In this document: one piece after another, positions 7,032 to 9,974 of the stretch | How the letters are laid out: each line of letters starts with the position of its first letter | Numbering within the stretch: the stretch's first letter is position 1 | Origin: Microbacteriaceae bacterium | GTDB taxonomy: Bacteria; Actinomycetota; Actinomycetes; Actinomycetales; Microbacteriaceae | Direction of reading: 5' to 3' | NCBI GenBank assembly: GCA_025463615.1 | Contig: JAODAU010000362.1 | Location: 1-9,974 of the forward strand | DNA: 9,974 nt | The notes under the pieces: generated by a model | Told to the model about the DNA's origin: nothing | Database searches by the model: none | Seen by the model: the letters and a program-made list of their open reading frames with translations, nothing else | Translations under genes and position numbers: made by a program

Positions 7032-7574
7032 CTACGCGCGCCACTCCCGCGCCAGCACCGACCAGACCTGCGTGTCGTGGAACACGTCGCCGATGCGCCA
7101 GGACTCGCGCAGCGTGCCCTCGAGGGTCATGCCGAGCCGGGCGGCCACGGCGGCGCTGCGCACGTTGTCGGCGCGGCAGCGCCACTCGGCGCGGTGGATG
7201 CCGCGCACGACGAACGCCCAGTCCAGCAGCGCGCGGCAGGCGGGGGTGATGAGGCCGCGACCCTCCGCGGACGGCTCGAGCCAGCATCCGACCTCGCAGG
7301 TGCCGGATGCCGCGTCGAAGCTCACGAACATCACCCCGCCGACCAGGACCCCGGCATCCCAGATCCCGAAGATGCGGGCCCCGTCACGGGCCGTGTGCTC
7401 GGCGTAGCGCGCGAGCGTCGACCGCGCCCCGGCGAGGCTGTCCGTGACGAAGGTCGCCCCCACCCAGGGCCGGATGTGCTCGCGCGCCCGATCCATGTGC
7501 GCCGCGAACTCGGCCGCGTGCCACACCTCGAGCGGCCGCAGCTCGGCGGTCGGGGAGAGCGCGACGGCGAACAT
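7032..7574 (-). CDS. GNAT-family N-acetyltransferase, RimJ/RimL-like
   Basis: A 180-residue single-domain acetyl-CoA-dependent N-acetyltransferase. The N-terminal strand LRPLEVWHAAEF, the core strand IFGIWDAGVLVGGVMF (68-83), and motif A with the CoA pyrophosphate loop as EGRGLITPACRALLDWAF (104-121) are present. HRAEWRCRADNVRSAAVAARLGM (127-149) has the conserved Asn/Ser pair of the RimJ/RimL group. That group acetylates ribosomal protein N-termini, but many members modify small molecules or other proteins, so the substrate is unknown. Length is normal for the family. ATG 7574 is the natural start; GATGCT then GGGGCG lies directly upstream, so the start may be leaderless or use GGGG as a weak ribosome-binding site. 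It is divergent from the P-loop NTPase gene. Confidence 0.85.
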   Translation of the reverse strand: MFAVALSPTAELRPLEVWHAAEFAAHMDRAREHIRPWVGATFVTDSLAGARSTLARYAEHTARDGARIFGIWDAGVLVGGVMFVSFDAASGTCEVGCWLEPSAEGRGLITPACRALLDWAFVVRGIHRAEWRCRADNVRSAAVAARLGMTLEGTLRESWRIGDVFHDTQVWSVLAREWRA

Positions 7575-7580
7575 CGCCCC

Positions 7581-7586
7581 AGCATC
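7581..7586 (-). promoter_or_regulatory. Possible -10-like GATGCT before the GNAT gene
   Basis: On the minus strand GATGCT ends 6 bp before ATG 7574. It matches TANNNT except at the first base. The spacing equals that of the TAGGCT box before the NTPase gene, so a leaderless start is possible but weaker here. Confidence 0.25.
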
Positions 7587-7608
7587 TCACGCGGCCACGC
7601 CCTGCCCA

Positions 7609-7697
7609 CGTGCCAAATGCAGGCAACGCGGGCGCGTCCGCGCGTGATTCCGGCATCCGTCCGCGCCCGCAAGCGCTTACTACCTGCATTTGGTACG
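7609..7697. repeat. 89-bp nested imperfect palindrome, copy 1 of a REP/MITE-like element
   Basis: Outer arms CGTGCCAAATGCAGG (7609-7623) and CCTGCATTTGGTACG (7683-7697) are inverted repeats matching at 14 of 15 positions; the one mismatch is a G:U pair in RNA. A nested pair, GCGGGCGCG (7628-7636) and CGCGCCCGC (7662-7670), is perfect over 9 bp. The loop of 25 nt contains CATCCGTC (7654-7661), and AAGCGCTT (7671-7678) is a small palindrome in the internal loop. There is no T-tract. The element lies between two divergently transcribed genes, where a terminator is not expected. No target-site duplication is evident. The copy at 8335-8420 shares 11 of 15 bases of the left arm and the nested-stem layout. 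Confidence 0.7.
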
Positions 7698-7710
7698 GGT
7701 CTAGGCCCGT
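7695..7710. promoter_or_regulatory. 16-bp near-palindrome centred on CTAG, possible operator
   Basis: ACGGGTCTAGGCCCGT is symmetric at 14 of 16 positions around a central CTAG. It abuts and shares 3 bp with the right edge of the 89-bp palindrome and lies about 30 bp upstream of the -10 candidate for the NTPase gene, near the -45 region. It could be an operator, or a short hairpin belonging to the repeat element. No known regulator can be named from it. Confidence 0.3.
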
Positions 7711-7740
7711 GGCCTGATGACGCGGGGTCGGGTGACTCTC

Positions 7741-7746
7741 TAGGCT
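7741..7746 (+). promoter_or_regulatory. Candidate -10 (TAGGCT) for a leaderless P-loop NTPase transcript
   Basis: TAGGCT fits TANNNT and is separated from GTG 7753 by CTACGG (6 bp). This puts the predicted transcription start at the start codon, and no Shine-Dalgarno is present. A -35 hexamer is not clear. This box supports the choice of the GTG as the start. Confidence 0.45.
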
Positions 7747-7752
7747 CTACGG

Positions 7753-8319
7753 GTGCTCACCGTCGAGGATCCGCTGCCGCATCGGCCGCGGCGGGTGCTC
7801 GTCGCCGGGGTGTCCGGGGTCGGCAAGACGACGCTCGCGAACCGGATCGCGCTCGTCACAGGCGGTCGCCGCACCGAGATCGACTCGCTCTACCACGGCC
7901 CGGGATGGACGCAGCGAGCCGAGTTCCTCAACGACGTACGCGCCGCGATCACGGGCGACGCGTGGACGATCGAGTGGCAGTACACGGTCGCACAGCCGCT
8001 GCTCGGCGCCGCCGCCGACCTGCTGGTGTGGCTGGACCTGCCGTATTTTCGCGTGACGATGCCCAGCGTCATCCGCCGCACCGTGAGGCGTTCGCGCCTG
8101 CGCGAGGAGCTGTGGAACGGAAACGTCGAGCCGCCGCTGCGAACGATCCTCCACGATCGGGATCACATCGTGCGCTGGTCGATCCGCACGCGTCACCAGA
8201 GCCGCGAGCGGGTCGCCGAGCTCGAGCGCGACCGGCCCGAACTCACCATAGTTCGACTCCGCTCCCGCGCCGAGATCGAACGCTGGCTCGCCGGGCCCCT
8301 GGCCCACGCCGTCGCCTGA
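7753..8319 (+). CDS. P-loop NTPase/kinase, FlaR/adenylate kinase-like
   Basis: A 188-residue P-loop protein with Walker A GVSGVGKT (19-26), EIDSLYHGPGW (42-52) in the substrate-side position, WTIEWQY (71-77), a Walker B-like strand DLLVWLDLP (89-97) and an Arg-rich lid region (RRTVRRSRLREELWNGN, 108-124). This order matches small kinase-like proteins annotated as DNA topology modulation protein FlaR or adenylate kinase-related AAA ATPases. The true substrate of that group is poorly known; a nucleotide or other small-molecule phosphotransfer is plausible. GTG 7753 is chosen because TAGGCT lies 6 bp upstream and the encoded N-terminus reaches the first strand (RRVLVAGVSG) in about 12 residues. 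The gene stands alone between two inverted-repeat elements and converges on the methyltransferase gene. Confidence 0.8.
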   Translation: MLTVEDPLPHRPRRVLVAGVSGVGKTTLANRIALVTGGRRTEIDSLYHGPGWTQRAEFLNDVRAAITGDAWTIEWQYTVAQPLLGAAADLLVWLDLPYFRVTMPSVIRRTVRRSRLREELWNGNVEPPLRTILHDRDHIVRWSIRTRHQSRERVAELERDRPELTIVRLRSRAEIERWLAGPLAHAVA

Positions 8320-8334
8320 CAGCCGCTCCATCCC

Positions 8335-8420
8335 GCACGAAATGAAGGCCGGCGCGTGACTGGTGGGGCGGATGTCGCCGAATACACGACATCCGTCACA
8401 TCCGGCCCTTCATTTCGCGC
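8335..8420. repeat. 86-bp nested imperfect palindrome, copy 2 of the REP/MITE-like element
   Basis: Outer arms CGAAATGAAGGCCGG (8338-8352) and its partner at 8402-8417 pair over 15 bp with a single bulged C (8406); after one mismatch, GC/GC extends the stem to 8335 and 8420. The inner stem CGGATGTCG (8369-8377) with CGACATCCG (8387-8395) is perfect over 9 bp with a 9-nt loop. ACATCCG is repeated directly at 8389-8395 and 8398-8404, so two alternative inner hairpins are possible. It fills most of the 103-bp gap between two convergent genes, so it could act as a bidirectional terminator here, although no T-tract is present. The relation to copy 1 is shown by the AAATGnAGG arms, similar length and nested-stem design. 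Confidence 0.7.
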
Positions 8421-8422
8421 AC

Positions 8423-9079
8423 TCACGCCGTCGCCACGCCCGCGATGTGGGTGTTGAACGGGAGGAACGGGCTGCGGATGCGGTAGCGCTCCACCTCCAC
8501 GCTCGCGAAACCGGCCGCGCGCACCGCCCCCTCGAGGTCGCGTTCGCAGGAGCAGCCCTCGAAGGTCCAGGCCCAGGGGCGGCGCAGCATCCGCTGCGCG
8601 GCGCGGGTGGCGGTGCCGTGCTCGGCGACCACGTGCTCCACGAAGCAGAAGGTGCCGCCCGGGCGCAGGATGCGTCGGATCTCGGCCAGCACGGCATCCG
8701 GATCGTTCACCGAGCACAGCACCAGCGACGAGATCACCGTGTCCACGCTGTGGTCGGGCATGCCCGTGCGCTCGGCGCTGGTCTCGCGCAGCACCAGCCG
8801 CACGCGCGCCTCGTGCGCCGCCGCGCGCAGCCGTGCGTGCATGTAGCGGTTCGGTTCGAGCGCGATCAGGGTCGCGCCCTCGGGGAGGTACGGGAGGTTC
8901 GCGCCGACGCCCGATCCGATCTCCACGACCTCGTTGGGCAGGTTCGCGAACACCCGCTGTTTGTGCGGGCGGAGGTTGCGTTCGAGGTACGGGCCCATCG
9001 CGCCGAAGAATGCGGCGTTGAATGGGCCGCGGCGGCTGTGCAGTTCGAAGCCGGTGTCGTGTGTCAGTGTCTTTTCCAT
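8423..9079 (-). CDS. Class I SAM methyltransferase, METTL7/TMT1-like
   Basis: A 218-residue Rossmann-fold methyltransferase. Motif I EVVEIGSGVGANL (50-62) binds SAM, with the acidic ribose-binding residue in LIALEPN (Glu75). VDTVISSLVLCSV (112-124) and ILRPGGTFCFVEHV (137-150) are the post-I motifs. The last part, with PWAWTFEGCSCERD (168-181), and the N-terminal YLERNLRPHKQRVFANL (31-47) resemble, as I recall them, human METTL7A/B (TMT1A/B) segments such as LVLCSV, RPGGAF.FMEHVAAE and FDGCNLTRE. Those enzymes methylate thiols, including hydrogen sulfide. Thiol methylation here is therefore an inference; a generic small-molecule methyltransferase is the safe call. No membrane anchor precedes the domain, unlike the animal proteins. 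I prefer ATG 9079 over GTG 9100. The gene lies 48 bp downstream of the hydrolase-LuxR gene on the same strand and is probably co-transcribed. Confidence 0.85.
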   Translation of the reverse strand: MEKTLTHDTGFELHSRRGPFNAAFFGAMGPYLERNLRPHKQRVFANLPNEVVEIGSGVGANLPYLPEGATLIALEPNRYMHARLRAAAHEARVRLVLRETSAERTGMPDHSVDTVISSLVLCSVNDPDAVLAEIRRILRPGGTFCFVEHVVAEHGTATRAAQRMLRRPWAWTFEGCSCERDLEGAVRAAGFASVEVERYRIRSPFLPFNTHIAGVATA

Positions 9080-9085
9080 CACCCC

Positions 9086-9091
9086 AGACTC
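9086..9091 (-). promoter_or_regulatory. Weak -10-like GAGTCT just before the methyltransferase ATG
   Basis: On the minus strand GAGTCT is followed by GGGGTG and ATG 9079, the same 6-bp spacing as the other candidate leaderless starts, but the first base of TANNNT is missing. A better TANNNT match, TAGGGT, lies at 9125-9130 and overlaps the stop codon of the upstream gene. Either would allow transcription separate from the upstream gene; neither is strong. Confidence 0.2.
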
Positions 9092-9127
9092 GGCGGCCAC
9101 GCTCGCCGTGTCAGGGGTGGAAGTACC

Positions 9128-9974
9128 CTACTTCGCCGAATTGGAGCTCGAATACCACGCGGCGATCTGGGCCCGTGAACGCACCCCGAGCCGCGTGCGA
9201 ATGCGTTCGACGTGCCCCTCGGCCGACCTCTCCTCGATGCCGAGTCGCTCTGCGATCTCGCGGTTCGTGAGCCCGTCGCTCACCAGCGCCGCCACCTCGG
9301 TCTGCCGCGTGGTCAGGCCGAGCGGCGCCGTTCGCAGCGCGCGCAGCCCGAGAAAACGGCGGATGACGGCGACCAGCGCGTTCGCATCCCCCGCGTACGG
9401 CAGGTGCGAACGGCCCGGCAGCACGATGAGCTCCGCGCCCGCGATCCCCGCCGCCAGCGCGCGTGCCTGCTCCACGGGTGCGGCCCGATCCTTCTCGCGG
9501 TGAACGACGAGCGTGGGGGCGCGAACGTCACCCAGCAGCCCGCTGACGTCGAGCTCGTAGCTCAGCGCGAGCAGCGCGCGGGCCGTCGCGGCGGTCGAGC
9601 TGGCGCGCTGGTAGCGCGCGAACGTCGCGCGCGAGGCGGCGGGCGCATCCGGCGCGAAGATGTCGGTGAGCACGTCCGACCCGAGGCCCCAGTGCGACTC
9701 GATCAGCCCGAGCACGTGCGGGCGCGCCGTCGGCGGCGAGACCTCCGCGCCGCGCGCCCAGCCCCCGTAGAGCACCAGCCGGCGAACGGACTCCGGATGC
9801 CGCGCCGCCCACGCCACCGCCACCAGCGCCCCCATCGACGTGCCCACCAGGTCGAACGGTTCGCCGTCGAGGGTCGCGATCACCGCGGCGAGCTGGTCCA
9901 GCTCGCGCTCCAGTGAGGGCGCACCCGCCAACGGCGACGACAGCCCGCAGCCGGCGCGGTCGTAGCGGATGAGC
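9128..9974 (-). CDS. Alpha/beta-hydrolase fused to a LuxR-type HTH (5' end outside window)
   Basis: 281 residues are visible; the frame stays open to the window edge (LIRYDRAGCGLSSP), which is a normal internal hydrolase segment, so the start codon lies beyond 9974 and the TTG at 9931 is not the start. The hydrolase part has the nucleophile elbow GTSMG (Ser codon 9836-9838), an acid in VVHREKD (Asp 9488-9490) and a His in PGRSHLPY (9404-9406), so the catalytic triad is complete. The C-terminal ~55 residues (9152-9316) are a LuxR/GerE helix-turn-helix: LTTRQTEVAALVSDGLTNRE...LGIEERSAEGHVERIRTRLGV. The protein could be an enzyme that regulates transcription, or a sensor that uses the hydrolase pocket to bind or process a ligand. 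The likely target is its own operon with the methyltransferase 48 bp downstream. Confidence 0.9.
   Translation of the reverse strand, partial: LIRYDRAGCGLSSPLAGAPSLERELDQLAAVIATLDGEPFDLVGTSMGALVAVAWAARHPESVRRLVLYGGWARGAEVSPPTARPHVLGLIESHWGLGSDVLTDIFAPDAPAASRATFARYQRASSTAATARALLALSYELDVSGLLGDVRAPTLVVHREKDRAAPVEQARALAAGIAGAELIVLPGRSHLPYAGDANALVAVIRRFLGLRALRTAPLGLTTRQTEVAALVSDGLTNREIAERLGIEERSAEGHVERIRTRLGVRSRAQIAAWYSSSNSAK

Noticed and set aside
7077..8345. 422-codon plus-strand open frame over the GNAT and NTPase genes
   Set aside because: It spans the divergent promoter region and the inverted repeat and has low-complexity composition; GNAT on the minus strand and the NTPase in another frame have clear motifs.
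8335..8420. Simple intrinsic terminator for the convergent genes
   Set aside because: There is no T-tract on either side, and a related element lies between divergent genes where a terminator is not expected; termination may be a side effect but is not a full explanation.
7609..8420. CRISPR array or IS element bounded by the two palindromes
   Set aside because: There are only two imperfect copies with a normal gene between them, no transposase, no spacers and no target-site duplication.
9917..9931. TTG at 9931 as the start of the hydrolase-LuxR gene
   Set aside because: The frame continues upstream with LIRYDRAGCGLSSP, a typical internal hydrolase segment, so the gene is cut by the window edge.

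Overview
This is a high-GC, gene-dense window that looks like ordinary chromosome of an actinobacterium, most likely a member of the Microbacteriaceae. The pointers are very G/C-rich third codon positions, GTG starts, starts with a -10-like box directly upstream and no clear Shine-Dalgarno, a LAxTG (class E sortase) surface protein, and a habit of writing Ala-Ser as GCA TCC and Asp as GAT inside GGATG. There are no rRNA or tRNA genes, IS transposases, CRISPR arrays or phage genes.

Layout. 1-464 (+) is the C-terminal part of a short-chain dehydrogenase. It converges with 461-1186 (-), a membrane protein of the putative ABC-transporter type IV (CmpB) family; the two stop codons overlap by 4 bp. 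A divergent intergenic region leads into 1369-5691 (+), a giant secreted surface protein with a signal peptide, about seven DUF11-like Ig-fold modules, one DUF5979-like domain and an LAFTG wall-sorting signal. Next comes a likely two-gene operon: an F420-type NADP-binding oxidoreductase (5716-6396) and a TRIC/UPF0126 cation channel (6393-7025), joined by an ATGA overlap. A RimJ/RimL-like GNAT acetyltransferase (7032-7574, -) converges on it. A FlaR/adenylate-kinase-like P-loop NTPase (7753-8319, +) follows. The last pair is on the minus strand: an alpha/beta-hydrolase fused to a LuxR-type HTH (9128-9974, 5' end outside the window), and downstream of it a SAM methyltransferase resembling METTL7/TMT1 thiol methyltransferases (8423-9079).

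The most unusual non-coding signal is a pair of related 86-89 bp imperfect palindromes at 7609-7697 and 8335-8420 that bracket the P-loop NTPase gene. Both have about 15-bp outer arms built around AAATGnAGG and a nested 9-bp inner stem. One sits in a divergent promoter region and the other between convergent genes, so a terminator cannot explain both. They look like two members of a REP/MITE-like family.

The most interesting protein-level signal is the pairing of a hydrolase-fold/LuxR fusion, with its catalytic triad intact, with a METTL7-like methyltransferase. This suggests a small regulated methylation or detoxification unit. Gene functions are assigned from motifs read by eye; no database search was possible.
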